64,000 nucleotides of DNA from NCBI GenBank assembly GCA_963830495.1, contig CAWHMS010000002.1, positions 1,116,001-1,180,000 on the forward strand, given 5' to 3'. A program made the position numbers and the translations under genes. Below, piece after piece: positions 1 through 10,174 of this stretch. The number at the start of each line of letters is the position of its first letter. Position 1 is the first letter of the stretch. The notes beneath the pieces were generated by a model. It saw only the letters and a list, made by a program, of their open reading frames with translations. It ran no database searches and was not told the origin of the DNA. This stretch comes from CAWHMS01 sp963830495 (GTDB lineage Bacteria > Actinomycetota > Actinomycetes > Propionibacteriales > Nocardioidaceae).

Positions 1-27
1 GTGTTCAAGCGCTTCCTGAACGCCTGA
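1..27 (+). CDS. 3' end of an upstream gene (partial)
   Basis: The window opens in a frame reading VFKRFLNA that stops with TGA at 25-27, 46 bases before atpB. In actinobacteria the gene before atpB usually encodes a small AtpI-like or hypothetical membrane protein, so this may be its C-terminus. Eight residues are too few to prove this. Confidence 0.3.
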   Translation: MFKRFLNA

Positions 28-73
28 TCCCCACCTCGTCGCCGACGTCGCAGCACACCCGAGAGGAGACCGC

Positions 74-868
74 GTGAGCACCGTCAGCCAGGTGCCGGTG
101 GCCGAAGGTTTCACGCCGCCCGGGCCGGAGATCTTCGACCTTCCTCCGATCTTCGACGACAGCATCCTGTTCACGAAGCCGGCCTTCTTGCTGGTGCTCG
201 CTGCGATCCTCGTGTTCGGCTTCTTCTTCGTGAGCTCGCGCCGGATGGCGATGGTGCCGTCGAAGTCGCAGTTCATGGGGGAGCAGGCCTACGTCTTCGT
301 CCGAAACGGCATCGCCAGGGACATTCTGGGGTCCAAGGACTTCATGAAGTTCGTGCCGCTGCTGCTGGCGATGTTCTTCTTCATCTTGGTCAACAACCTC
401 TTCGGGATCGTCCCCTTCATCCAGTTCCCGACTTTCTCCCGAGCGAGCTTCGCCTACGCGATGGCGGCACTCGTGTGGGTGCTTTACAACGGCGTCGGCA
501 TCGCAAGGCACGGGCTGGTCAGCTATCTGAAGCTGCAAACCGTCCCGGCCGGCGTCAACGGCCCGATCCTGCTGCTCATCGTCCCGCTCGAGTTCGCCTC
601 CAACATCTTGGTGCGGCCGTTCACGCTGTCGCTTCGTCTCTTCGCCAACATGTTCGCCGGCCACATCCTGCTCGTGCTCTTCACCCTTGGCGGTGAGTAC
701 CTGCTGCTTCACTCCGACGTCCTGTTGCACAAGCCCGTCGGGGTCTTGGCGTTGCTGCTCGCGATTGCCATCAGTTTCCTGGAGATCCTGGTCCAGTTTC
801 TTCAGGCGTACGTGTTCACCCTGCTCACCGCGATGTATCTCCAAGGCGCCCTCGCCGAGGAGCACTGA
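74..868 (+). CDS. atpB: F1Fo ATP synthase subunit a
   Basis: Membrane subunit of the Fo motor that provides the proton half-channels against the c-ring. The 264 residues are mostly hydrophobic, with five to six membrane spans. The signature RPFTLSLRLFANMFAGH sits near residue 181, and R188 aligns with the essential stator arginine (R210 in E. coli). The GTG start has a purine-rich site (gagaggag) about six bases upstream. It is the first gene of the intact order atpB-E-F-H-A-G-D-C, and atpE follows after 26 bases. The identification is secure. Confidence 0.97.
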   Translation: MSTVSQVPVAEGFTPPGPEIFDLPPIFDDSILFTKPAFLLVLAAILVFGFFFVSSRRMAMVPSKSQFMGEQAYVFVRNGIARDILGSKDFMKFVPLLLAMFFFILVNNLFGIVPFIQFPTFSRASFAYAMAALVWVLYNGVGIARHGLVSYLKLQTVPAGVNGPILLLIVPLEFASNILVRPFTLSLRLFANMFAGHILLVLFTLGGEYLLLHSDVLLHKPVGVLALLLAIAISFLEILVQFLQAYVFTLLTAMYLQGALAEEH

Positions 869-894
869 GATAAGCAAGACGAAAGGAAGTTGCC

Positions 895-1113
895 GTGGAC
901 GGCACTATCAACGGCTCGCTCAACATGATCGGCTACGGCCTGGCCGCCATCGGTCCGGGTGTCGGTATCGGGCTGATCTTTGCGGCCTACATCAACGGCG
1001 TCGCCCGCCAGCCGGAGGCACGTGGCACGTTGCAGAGCATCGCCATCCTGGGCTTCGCGCTCGCCGAGGCGCTCGCCATCATCGGTATCGCGCTCGCCTT
1101 CGTTCTCAGCTGA
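895..1113 (+). CDS. atpE: F1Fo ATP synthase subunit c
   Basis: Proteolipid that forms the rotating c-ring. At 72 residues it is a normal-length two-helix hairpin. The polar loop R38-Q39-P40 contacts the central stalk, and the proton-carrying carboxylate is E58 in the second helix (FALAEALAIIG). It begins at GTG 895 after an aaaggaag ribosome-binding site. Glutamate rather than aspartate at position 58 and the glycine-rich first helix are typical of H+-driven actinobacterial rings. Confidence 0.97.
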   Translation: MDGTINGSLNMIGYGLAAIGPGVGIGLIFAAYINGVARQPEARGTLQSIAILGFALAEALAIIGIALAFVLS

Positions 1114-1139
1114 CCCACGCCTGACGAAAGCAGTTGCTC

Positions 1140-1694
1140 ATGTCTCTCATGTTCTTCGCCGCCGAAGAAGAAGAGCACACCCCGAGCCCGTTGGCCGTCG
1201 AGCCCGCGGAGCTGGTGCTCGCGCTGGTCGTGTTCGGTCTGCTGGTCTACCTGATCTGGAAGTTCGTCGTGCCGAACTTCGAGAAGACCTTCGCCGAGCG
1301 CACCGCCGCGATCGAGGGTGGGCTGGCCGAAGCCGAGCGCAAGCAGGCCGAGGCGGATGCCCAGCTCGCGGAGCTCAACGAGCGGCTGGCCGAGGCGCGA
1401 CACGAGGCGGCGCGGATCCGCGAGGACGCGCGTGAGCAGGGGGCGCAGATCGTCGCCGAGATGCGTGAGCAGGCCCAGGCCGAGGCAGGGCGCATCACCG
1501 CGACAGCACACACGCAGATCGAGGCCGAGAAGCAGCAGGTGCTGTCCCAGCTGCGGACCGAGGTGGGGTCGCTCGCGACCTCGCTGGCCGGCCGTATCGT
1601 CGGTGAGTCGCTCGAGGACGAGGCGCGCCAGCGCCGTACGGTCGAACGTTTCCTGGCCGATATCGAGAACCAGCCGGCAGGGCGGGGCTCCTGA
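1140..1694 (+). CDS. atpF: F1Fo ATP synthase subunit b
   Basis: Peripheral-stalk subunit linking Fo to F1. A short acidic N-terminus (EEEE) is followed by one membrane helix at about residues 24-42. A long charged coiled coil rich in Ala, Glu and Arg then runs to about residue 150. I chose ATG 1140 (184 aa) because it lies about ten bases after a gaaag motif; TTG 1134 is also in frame. The stop overlaps the start of atpH (ATGA), which implies translational coupling. Subunits b and delta are separate genes here, unlike the fused b-delta of mycobacteria. Confidence 0.95.
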   Translation: MSLMFFAAEEEEHTPSPLAVEPAELVLALVVFGLLVYLIWKFVVPNFEKTFAERTAAIEGGLAEAERKQAEADAQLAELNERLAEARHEAARIREDAREQGAQIVAEMREQAQAEAGRITATAHTQIEAEKQQVLSQLRTEVGSLATSLAGRIVGESLEDEARQRRTVERFLADIENQPAGRGS

Positions 1695-2500
1695 TGCGGG
1701 GTATGTCGGCCGAGGGCTTCGCTCTCACCCGCGAGACGCTCGAGTCGCGGGCGGAGTCCGGCGAGGCACAGCAGCTCGGCGACGAGCTGCTGTCCGTGTC
1801 TGCGCTGCTGCCGCGAGAGCCCTCGCTGCGGCGGGCCCTCACCGACCCCGCGGCCTCGACCGAGGCGAAGCAACAGCTGACGCGGCGCGTCTTCGACGGC
1901 AAGGTCGCCGAGCCGACGATCGACGTCGTGGCGACCGCGGCAGGGGCACGGTGGTCCTCAGCGGGTGACTTCGTCGCGGCGCTGGAGCAGTGCGGTGCTT
2001 TGGCGCTGGCGATTTCGGCGGAGCAGGACGGCCGGCTCGGCGAGCTCGAGGACGACTTGTTCCGCTTCGCTCGGATCGTCGCGGGCGACGCCGAGCTGCG
2101 GGACGCCATCACCAACAAGCAGGTGCCCACCGCACGTCGGCAGCAACTCGTCGCCGACCTCCTCGAGGGCAAGGCCACCGCACCGGCTGTGCGGCTCGCC
2201 GTTCACGCGGTCTCCAGCGGACACCGCTCGTTCGAGGCGGCGCTCGCGGACTTCCAGAAGGTCGCCGCCGACCGGCAGCGCCGGTTGGTCGCCCTGGTCC
2301 GCGCGGCGGTCGAGCTGAGCGACGAGGAGCGGCACCGGCTCGCGGGCGCCTTGAGCCGGCAGTACGGACGCGATATTCAGGTGAACGTCGTCGTGGATCC
2401 CGAGATCCTCGGCGGCATCCGGGTCGACATCGGTGACGAGGTCATCGACGGCACGGTGGCGGGCCGACTCGACGACGCCCGTCGCCGGATGACGGGCTAG
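1694..2500 (+). CDS. atpH: F1Fo ATP synthase subunit delta
   Basis: Delta subunit that joins the peripheral stalk to the top of the alpha3beta3 head. At 268 residues it is about 90 longer than the E. coli protein but of the usual size for Streptomyces- and Nocardioides-type delta. The C-terminal end carries the conserved segment IQVNVVVDPEILGGIRVDIG followed by VIDGTVAGRL, which is diagnostic for OSCP/delta. It starts at ATG 1694, overlapping the atpF stop; ATG 1703 is an in-frame alternative. Confidence 0.95.
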   Translation: MRGMSAEGFALTRETLESRAESGEAQQLGDELLSVSALLPREPSLRRALTDPAASTEAKQQLTRRVFDGKVAEPTIDVVATAAGARWSSAGDFVAALEQCGALALAISAEQDGRLGELEDDLFRFARIVAGDAELRDAITNKQVPTARRQQLVADLLEGKATAPAVRLAVHAVSSGHRSFEAALADFQKVAADRQRRLVALVRAAVELSDEERHRLAGALSRQYGRDIQVNVVVDPEILGGIRVDIGDEVIDGTVAGRLDDARRRMTG

Positions 2501-2575
2501 GCATCATCCTCCGGCCCGAACCGCCGGGGACAGCTTCTGACGACGACACAGCCAAAGAGAGCAGGTACGAAGCAC

Positions 2576-4216
2576 ATGGCGGAGCTCACGATCCGTCCGG
2601 ACGAGATCCGGGACGCACTGCAGCGTTTCGTCTCCGACTACCAGCCGGAGGCGGCCAAGACCGAGGAGGTCGGCACGGTCTCAGAGACCGGTGACGGCAT
2701 CGCCCGCGTTCAGGGTCTGCCCTCGGCCATGGCCAGCGAGCTGCTGGAGTTCGAAGACGGCACCCAGGGCATCGCGCTGAACCTGGACACCCGAGAGATC
2801 GGTGTCGCGGTGATGGGCGACTACGACAAGATCGAGGAGGGCCAGTCGGTCCGTCGTACCGGCGAGGTGCTGTCGGTCGCGGTGGGCGAGGGCTATCTCG
2901 GGCGGGTCATCGACCCGCTCGGCCACCCGATCGACGGGCTCGGCGACATCGAGACCGACGACCGGCGAGCGCTGGAGCTGCAGGCGCCCAGCGTGGTGCA
3001 GCGCAGGTCGGTGCACGAACCCCTCGCCACCGGCATCAAGGCGATCGACTCGCTGACGCCGATCGGACGAGGTCAGCGTCAGCTGATCATCGGTGACCGG
3101 CAGACCGGCAAGACGACCATCGCCATCGACACGATCATCAACCAGAAGCAGTACTGGGAGTCCGGCGACGAGTCGAAGCAGGTGCGCTGCATCTACGTCG
3201 CCATCGGCCAGAAGGGCTCGACCATCGCGGCGGTGCGGGGTGCTCTCGAGGAGGCCGGCGCGCTGGAGTACACGACGATCGTGGCGGCGCCGGCGTCGGA
3301 CGCAGCGGGCTACAAGTACCTCGCGCCCTACACCGGCTCGGCGATCGGTCAGCACTGGATGTACCAGGGCAAGCACGTCCTGATCATCTTCGACGACCTG
3401 ACGAAGCAGGCCGAGGCCTACCGCGCCGTGTCCCTGCTGCTGCGCCGCCCGCCGGGTCGTGAGGCCTACCCGGGCGACGTGTTCTACCTGCACAGCCGGC
3501 TGCTCGAGCGCTGCGCCAAGCTCTCCGACGACATGGGGTCAGGGTCGATGACCGGTCTGCCCATCATCGAGACCAAGGCAAACGACGTCTCGGCGTACAT
3601 CCCGACCAACGTCATCTCGATCACAGACGGACAGATCTTCCTCCAGTCCGACCTGTTCAACGCCAACCAGCGTCCCGCCATCGACGTCGGCATCTCCGTG
3701 TCCCGAGTCGGGGGGGCGGCGATGACCAAGGCCATGAAGAAGGTGACCGGCTCGCTCAAGGTCGACCTTGCGCAGTTCCGTGCCATGGAGGCGTTCGCGA
3801 TGTTCGCCTCCGACCTCGACGCCGCCTCCCGGCGACAGCTCGACCGTGGGTCTCGGCTGATGGCCCTGCTCAAGCAGCCGCAGTACTCGCCGTACCCGGT
3901 GGAGGAGATGACGGTGTCGCTGTGGGCGGGTACGTCGGGCAAGCTCGACAAGGTCCCGACGGACGACGTGCTGCGATTCGAGCAGGAGTTCCTCGACTAC
4001 CTGCGGCGCGACAAGTCCGGTGTCCTGGACACCATCCGGGAGTCGCTCGACTTCTCCGACGACACCGCGTCGACCCTCGAGGACGCCTACGACTCCTTCC
4101 TCGACCAGTTCGAGACCACCGACGGCCAGTCGATCAAGGCCGGCAAGGAGGAGCACGAGGCTCTGGACGACGAGGATGTCGAGCAGGAGCAGATCGTGAA
4201 GCAGAAGCGGGGCTGA
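2576..4216 (+). CDS. atpA: F1Fo ATP synthase subunit alpha
   Basis: Non-catalytic nucleotide-binding subunit of F1. It has 546 residues with the Walker A motif GDRQTGKT at 173-180 and a VRCIYVAIGQKGS segment. The ATP-synthase alpha/beta signature region PAIDVGISVSRVGG lies near residue 377. A hydrophilic acidic tail of about 30 residues follows the conserved domain, as in other actinobacteria. A 75-base gap with a purine-rich site separates it from atpH, and atpG begins 2 bases after its stop. Confidence 0.98.
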   Translation: MAELTIRPDEIRDALQRFVSDYQPEAAKTEEVGTVSETGDGIARVQGLPSAMASELLEFEDGTQGIALNLDTREIGVAVMGDYDKIEEGQSVRRTGEVLSVAVGEGYLGRVIDPLGHPIDGLGDIETDDRRALELQAPSVVQRRSVHEPLATGIKAIDSLTPIGRGQRQLIIGDRQTGKTTIAIDTIINQKQYWESGDESKQVRCIYVAIGQKGSTIAAVRGALEEAGALEYTTIVAAPASDAAGYKYLAPYTGSAIGQHWMYQGKHVLIIFDDLTKQAEAYRAVSLLLRRPPGREAYPGDVFYLHSRLLERCAKLSDDMGSGSMTGLPIIETKANDVSAYIPTNVISITDGQIFLQSDLFNANQRPAIDVGISVSRVGGAAMTKAMKKVTGSLKVDLAQFRAMEAFAMFASDLDAASRRQLDRGSRLMALLKQPQYSPYPVEEMTVSLWAGTSGKLDKVPTDDVLRFEQEFLDYLRRDKSGVLDTIRESLDFSDDTASTLEDAYDSFLDQFETTDGQSIKAGKEEHEALDDEDVEQEQIVKQKRG

Positions 4217-4218
4217 CG

Positions 4219-5130
4219 ATGGCAGTATCGCTGCGTGAGTACCGGGCACGGATCCGGTCGGTCGAGTCGACCAAGAAGATCACGCGCGCCATGGAGCTCA
4301 TCGCTGCCTCCCGCATCATCAAGGCGCAGCAGCGCGCGCAGGCGGCGGCGCCGTACGCCCGCGAGCTGACCCGCGCGGTGTCGGCGCTGGTGACTTACTC
4401 GAGCGTCGACCACCCGTTGACGACCGAGCCGGAGAATCCTCGCCGCGCTGCGGTGCTGGTGGTCACCAGTGACCGCGGTCTGGCCGGCGCCTACTCCTCC
4501 AGCGTGATCAAGGAGGCCGAGCGGCTCGGTGAGCTGCTGCGCAGCGAGGGCCGGGAGGTTGATCTGTACGTCACCGGACGAAAGGGGCTGGCGTACTACA
4601 ACTTCCGCCGTCGCGAGATGGAGGAGAGCTGGACCGGCTTCTCGGACCAGCCTACGTACGACGACGCCCGGACCATCGGAGATGCGCTGATCGACTCGTT
4701 CCTCGAGGACACCGACGAGGGTGGGGTCGACGAGGTGCATGTCGTGTACACGCGCTTCCGTTCGATGTTGACCCAGGAGCCGACTGCCGTACGGTTGCTG
4801 CCGCTCGAGGTGGTCGAGGGTGAGGACAAGCCGGGGGACGACGAGACGCTTCCGCTCTACGAGTTCGAGCCGTCACCGGCCGAGGTGCTCGACGCCCTGC
4901 TGCCCAAGTACGTGCAGAGCCGGATCTACTTCGCGCTGCTGCAGGCCGCGGCGTCGGAACTGGCGTCCCGGCAGCGAGCCATGAAGTCCGCGACCGACAA
5001 TGCCGAAGAGCTCATCAAGAAGTACACCCGCATCGCCAACCAGGCACGACAGGCGGGTATTACCCAGGAAATCAGCGAGATCGTCGGTGGCGTCAACGCG
5101 CTGGCCGATGCCACCGCCGGGAGTGAGTGA
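4219..5130 (+). CDS. atpG: F1Fo ATP synthase subunit gamma
   Basis: Central rotor shaft of F1. The 303-residue product begins MAVSLREYRARIRSVESTKK, the conserved N-terminal helix. It ends with the matching C-terminal helix (ARQAGITQEISEIVGGVNAL) that enters the alpha3beta3 core. The frame is open upstream to 3922, but that extension runs inside atpA, and ATG 4219 lies 2 bases after the atpA stop, so 4219 is the real start. It ends 5 bases before atpD. Confidence 0.97.
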   Translation: MAVSLREYRARIRSVESTKKITRAMELIAASRIIKAQQRAQAAAPYARELTRAVSALVTYSSVDHPLTTEPENPRRAAVLVVTSDRGLAGAYSSSVIKEAERLGELLRSEGREVDLYVTGRKGLAYYNFRRREMEESWTGFSDQPTYDDARTIGDALIDSFLEDTDEGGVDEVHVVYTRFRSMLTQEPTAVRLLPLEVVEGEDKPGDDETLPLYEFEPSPAEVLDALLPKYVQSRIYFALLQAAASELASRQRAMKSATDNAEELIKKYTRIANQARQAGITQEISEIVGGVNALADATAGSE

Positions 5131-5135
5131 GAGAG

Positions 5136-6592
<1,457 letters not shown>

Positions 6593-6593
<1 letters not shown>

Positions 6594-6982
6594 TGGCCTC
6601 GCTCCAGGTCGAGCTCGTCGCCGCGGACCGCGTCGTGTGGTCAGGTGACGCGACCACCGTCGTGGCCCGCACCACGGAAGGTGACGTCGGCATCCTCGCC
6701 AACCACGCCCCCATGCTCGCTGTCCTGGTGCCGGGGGCGATCGAGGTTCGGACCACCGGCGACGAGTACTGGGTGGCGGCTGTGGACGGCGGGTTCCTCT
6801 CCGTGGCCGGCAACCGGGTCTCTATCCTTGCCGAGCATGCGCAGATGTCCCACGAGATCGACCTCGAGCGCGCCAAGCACGACCTCGAACGCTGTCGATC
6901 GGCAGGCGAGGAGGACGAAGAGGCCATGGAGACGGTCCGCGTCGCCGAGGCGAAGATCCGCGCGGTCGAGATGGCGAAGTGA
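6593..6982 (+). CDS. atpC: F1Fo ATP synthase subunit epsilon
   Basis: Small rotor-foot subunit that regulates ATP hydrolysis. The 129 residues show the N-terminal beta-sandwich with the family landmark GDVGILANHAPMLAVL at about 24-39. A helical C-terminus rich in Glu, Arg and Ala follows. The start ATG 6593 overlaps the atpD stop, so the longer in-frame reading from 6536 is rejected. It ends the operon; the next 100 bases hold no clear terminator. Confidence 0.96.
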
Positions 6983-7084
6983 GCAACGGCACCCGGAGCA
7001 GTCGGGCACGAGTTCACTTCGAGTGCGCCGGTTGAGGGAGAATTTCCGGCGGCGCGCGCAGTCGTTGGCAAGGAGCAAGTACGG

Positions 7085-7534
7085 ATGTCGTGGTGGGAGG
7101 CACTTCTCGACTCGGTCGGGATCCTCGCCCTGCTCGCCGGGCTCAGCCTCGTGTTCCTCTTCTCCCGTCGCCGGTGGCTCAGCCGCTCCGGCGGCACGTT
7201 CGAGTGCAGCGTGCGGATGCGCCCGTCCGAGCCGGGTCACGCCCGGGGTTGGACGCTCGGGCTGGGCCGCTACGAGGACGACGTACTCGAGTGGTTCCGG
7301 ATCTTCTCGTTCTCGCCCCGGCCGAAATACCGGTTCGGCAGGTCGCTGGACGTCGGCCAGCAGCGAGTGCCGACAGGTGCGGAGGCCTTCGCGCTGTACT
7401 CCGGTCATCTCGTGGTCCCGGTCGGTCTTGCTGACGGCCGCACTGCCGAGATGGCGATGAGCGAGGGTGCCTTGACGGGCTTCCTGGCGTGGCTCGAGGC
7501 CGCGCCTCCCGGCCACCAGAAGCTGCTGGGCTGA
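7085..7534 (+). CDS. DUF2550 family membrane protein
   Basis: Conserved actinobacterial protein of unknown function found directly after atpC, as Rv1312 is in M. tuberculosis (from memory). The 149 residues begin with one membrane helix (SVGILALLAGLSLVFLFSRR, about 9-28). A roughly 110-residue cytoplasmic domain follows with the pattern RSGGTFECSVR, GRYEDDVLEWFRIFSFSPRP and GALTGFLAWLEAAPPG. An aaggag site about eleven bases before ATG 7085 supports the start. Its constant position suggests a membrane-linked role near the ATP synthase, but no activity is known to me. Confidence 0.85.
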   Translation: MSWWEALLDSVGILALLAGLSLVFLFSRRRWLSRSGGTFECSVRMRPSEPGHARGWTLGLGRYEDDVLEWFRIFSFSPRPKYRFGRSLDVGQQRVPTGAEAFALYSGHLVVPVGLADGRTAEMAMSEGALTGFLAWLEAAPPGHQKLLG

Positions 7535-7549
7535 TCGCACCGGCTCGGC

Positions 7550-7806
7550 GGTTCGGCCTGGACGGCCGCCGAGCGGCCCTTCACGGCTCGGACCGCGACA
7601 TGTTCTGGCGGATGCGCGGCCAGCGCGCCCTCCGCCGCGGAGACTGGAAGTACCTCCGGCTGACCGACGGGATCGACCGGATCTTCGACCTCGGCACGGA
7701 TGCTCGCGAATATGCAGATCAGGTGCGCAACGCGCCCGAGTTCCTGGCCGACCTCAAGGCTGCCTGGGAGGCGACTGACACGACGCTGCTTCCGTACCCC
7801 GCCTGA
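7550..7806 (+). pseudogene. C-terminal remnant of a sulfatase-family gene
   Basis: This frame encodes about 85 residues that read like the extreme C-terminus of an arylsulfatase or N-acetylglucosamine-6-sulfatase-type enzyme. The landmarks are MFWRMRGQRALRRGDWKYLR, then IFDLGTDAREYADQ, then AAWEATDTTLLPYP before the stop. Known sulfatases end with this R-x-GDWKYL...ELFDL..D..E pattern after a roughly 400-residue catalytic domain with the formylglycine Cys/Ser motif. None of that domain is present, because the DUF2550 gene ends at 7534. No start codon with a ribosome site leads into it, so I treat it as a decayed fragment. Confidence 0.6.
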
Positions 7807-7943
7807 CCTCGAACGCGCGGGCAGGTGCGGGCGTGGCGCCGTACATGCGCTGATCCGGACCCGGCGAGCTGACCTGCGCTGTTGCAGGCGCAATGCCCCC
7901 TACCATCGTCGGGAGTACACCACGTCGGCGGCTGGGGGCTGCG

Positions 7944-9494
7944 ATGAGCACACTGCAGGGTCAGTTGCGTGCGCTGTACCTCCAGTACGGCGATCAGCTG
8001 CTCGCCGATGCCGACGGTCTCCGTGCGGTCCTCGACGACTATCTGGACGACGGCGTCGCCACTCCGGGTGAGGTCAACATGGTGGTGGAGGCCGTCCGCT
8101 TCGGGGTCGCGGCGCGGTTGCAGTCGCTGCTGGACGCCCAGGCCGACCCACGTGCGGCCGTCAACGAGGTCGCCGACGTGCTCGCCCGCGAGCGTGGCGG
8201 CGGCGTCGGCAGTGCGCGCTGGAGCGTGGCGGTCGTGGGGTATGCCGTCGACCGGCTGCCGGCGGACATCGTCGCCGGCTACGACTCGACCGGGCAGCCC
8301 GTGGCGCCGACCGCCACCGAGCCTGAGCAGCAGAACCAGACGCCCCGGCCATCCGCGGCTACTGCCGACGTGGTTCCGACGCGGGTGGTGAGCTCGCCGA
8401 GCCAGCCAGCGGCGACCCAGACACCTGTGACCACGCCACCTGTGACGCTGCCCGACGGACCCGAGCCGGAGACCCCCGGACCGCGACGGCCGGGGCGAGC
8501 CATCGTGGCCGCAGTCGTGGTGCTGCTGGTCGTCGCGGTCGGCGCCACCGCGGTGTGGTACGCGCTCAGGGACGACTCCGGCGACGACGCGGCCGCCGAC
8601 CAGGACACCGGCGGATCCGCACCGGAGCTGCCGCAGAGCACGCCGCTGGGAACCGACGAGCTGGTCTGGTCGGTGGTGCAGAACGGGAAGTGGGATCTCG
8701 TGCGAGGGAAGGTCGAGGACACCGTCGAGCCGATCGCGGCCAACCCGTCCGTCGATGAGATCAACCCGGCCCTGTCGCCCGATCGCGCCAGCGTGATCTA
8801 CGTGGTCGCCGACGCTCGAGACGGGTCGCGGTCACTGTGGGTGGCAGCGGTGGACGGCTCGGGTGCACGTCCGCTCTGGGACGGCAGCGACCTGCCGTGC
8901 TCGAAGCCCGGGGGCATCGCCTGGAGCCCAGATGGTGGTGAGCTCGCGCTCACCTGCCAGGACGCCAATGGGGTGCCGCTGCCGGGGTTGCTCATCGTGT
9001 CGATCACCGACGGCGGTCTCCTTCGCACGCTCGCTCCCCAGGACCAGGTCAACGACAGCGCCATCACCTGGTCTGAGAGCGGAGAGATTGTCTTCGTCCG
9101 CTCCAACGGGAACGACCCCGCCGAGGAGTCGGTGGTCGGTGGCGACCTGTACATGGTCTCCGCTGAAGGAGGCGCACCGCGGCAGCTGACGTCGTCACCG
9201 ACGATCGACGCTCAGCCGTCGTGGTCGCCGGACAGCAGGTGGCTGCTCTTCCAGAGATACGTCAAGGCGACAGGGCTGGACATCTTCCTGCTGGACGTGG
9301 AGGCAGGTTCTCAGCCGCGGCGAGTAGCAGCCTCCACACCCCAGAACGACTACGACCCCGCTTGGTCGCCGGGCGGAACCGAGTTCGCGTTCAGTACCAG
9401 CACCATCTACGTCGTGCCGCTGGCAGATACTGCCTCGGCCATCGCCTTCGGCGAGGAGACGAACAACTTCAAGCTCGCGTGGTCCCGTCAATAG
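7944..9494 (+). CDS. Single-pass membrane protein with TolB/WD40-like beta-propeller
   Basis: I do not recognise a named gene. The product (516 aa from ATG 7944; ATG 7893 is also open) has three parts. Residues 1-105 form an acidic helical domain. Residues 105-185 are a Pro/Thr-rich linker, followed by one membrane helix at about 186-208. The remaining roughly 300 residues are extracytoplasmic and contain repeated blades ending in LSPDRASVIYV, AWSPDGGELAL, PSWSPDSRWLLF and AWSPGGTEFAF, typical of TolB/PD40 propellers. A -10-like TACCAT at 7901 would give a leader of about 30 bases. The likely role is an envelope protein-binding or sensor function; the partner is unknown. Confidence 0.75.
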   Translation: MSTLQGQLRALYLQYGDQLLADADGLRAVLDDYLDDGVATPGEVNMVVEAVRFGVAARLQSLLDAQADPRAAVNEVADVLARERGGGVGSARWSVAVVGYAVDRLPADIVAGYDSTGQPVAPTATEPEQQNQTPRPSAATADVVPTRVVSSPSQPAATQTPVTTPPVTLPDGPEPETPGPRRPGRAIVAAVVVLLVVAVGATAVWYALRDDSGDDAAADQDTGGSAPELPQSTPLGTDELVWSVVQNGKWDLVRGKVEDTVEPIAANPSVDEINPALSPDRASVIYVVADARDGSRSLWVAAVDGSGARPLWDGSDLPCSKPGGIAWSPDGGELALTCQDANGVPLPGLLIVSITDGGLLRTLAPQDQVNDSAITWSESGEIVFVRSNGNDPAEESVVGGDLYMVSAEGGAPRQLTSSPTIDAQPSWSPDSRWLLFQRYVKATGLDIFLLDVEAGSQPRRVAASTPQNDYDPAWSPGGTEFAFSTSTIYVVPLADTASAIAFGEETNNFKLAWSRQ

Positions 9495-9532
9495 GCAGTC
9501 CGCCCAGTCGGCTGTGCAGATGGTCGCGCCGC

Positions 9533-9538
9533 TAGTCT
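9533..9538 (+). promoter_or_regulatory. -10 element of a probable leaderless transcript
   Basis: TAGTCT lies six bases before GTG 9545. There is no Shine-Dalgarno match between them, so transcription would begin at or next to the start codon. Confidence 0.5.
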
Positions 9539-9544
9539 GACGTC

Positions 9545-10132
9545 GTGGTCAACCTGACGCGCATCTACACCCGCACGGGTGACGCCGGCGAGACGCACCT
9601 CGGCGACATGAGCCGCACCACGAAGACGGACCTCCGGCTCGTGGCCTATGCGGACGTGGACGAGGCCAACTCCCAACTCGGTGTGGCCATCGCACAAGGC
9701 GACCTCGAGGCGGAGATCTGCGATCTCCTGACCCGCGTGCAGAACGACCTGTTCGACGTCGGTGCGGACCTGTGCACGCCGGTGGTCCCCGACCCGAGTC
9801 ATGCGCCGCTCCGGATCGAGCAGTCGTACGTCGATCGGCTGGAGCAGTGGTGCGACCAGTACAACGAGGAGCTGCCGACGCTTCGCTCGTTCATCCTGCC
9901 GGGTGGCGCGGTCGGCGCGGCGCTGCTGCACGTGGCGCGGACCGTCGTACGCCGGGCGGAGCGAGCCGGGTGGGCGGCCTACGCCGAGCACGGCGACGTG
10001 ATGAACCAGCTCACGCTCACGTACCTGAACCGCCTCAGCGACCTGTTGTTCATCCTGGCCAGGCACGCCAACCGCGCCCGGGGCGACGTGTTGTGGGCCC
10101 CCGGCGGTGAGCGCCCGACCGGGTCCGCCTGA
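9545..10132 (+). CDS. Cob(I)alamin adenosyltransferase, PduO type
   Basis: Transfers the adenosyl group of ATP to cob(I)alamin, making the adenosylcobalamin used by the mutases in this window. The 195-residue protein begins with the PduO-type signature (TRIYTRTGDAGETHLGD) that binds ATP, followed by VDEANSQLGVA. The cobalamin-side region FILPGG...ARTVVRRAER and the tail LNRLSDLLFILAR are also conserved. It matches Rv1314c in relative position after the ATP synthase operon in M. tuberculosis. It is probably expressed alone from a leaderless promoter. Confidence 0.92.
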   Translation: MVNLTRIYTRTGDAGETHLGDMSRTTKTDLRLVAYADVDEANSQLGVAIAQGDLEAEICDLLTRVQNDLFDVGADLCTPVVPDPSHAPLRIEQSYVDRLEQWCDQYNEELPTLRSFILPGGAVGAALLHVARTVVRRAERAGWAAYAEHGDVMNQLTLTYLNRLSDLLFILARHANRARGDVLWAPGGERPTGSA

Positions 10133-10161
10133 CCCGGGCGGAAGGCCACGGCGACGGCCGT

Positions 10162-10167
10162 TAGTCT
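10162..10167 (+). promoter_or_regulatory. -10 element of a probable leaderless transcript
   Basis: TAGTCT ends seven bases before ATG 10175, with no ribosome-binding site in the gap. Confidence 0.5.
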
Positions 10168-10174
10168 GCCCGTC

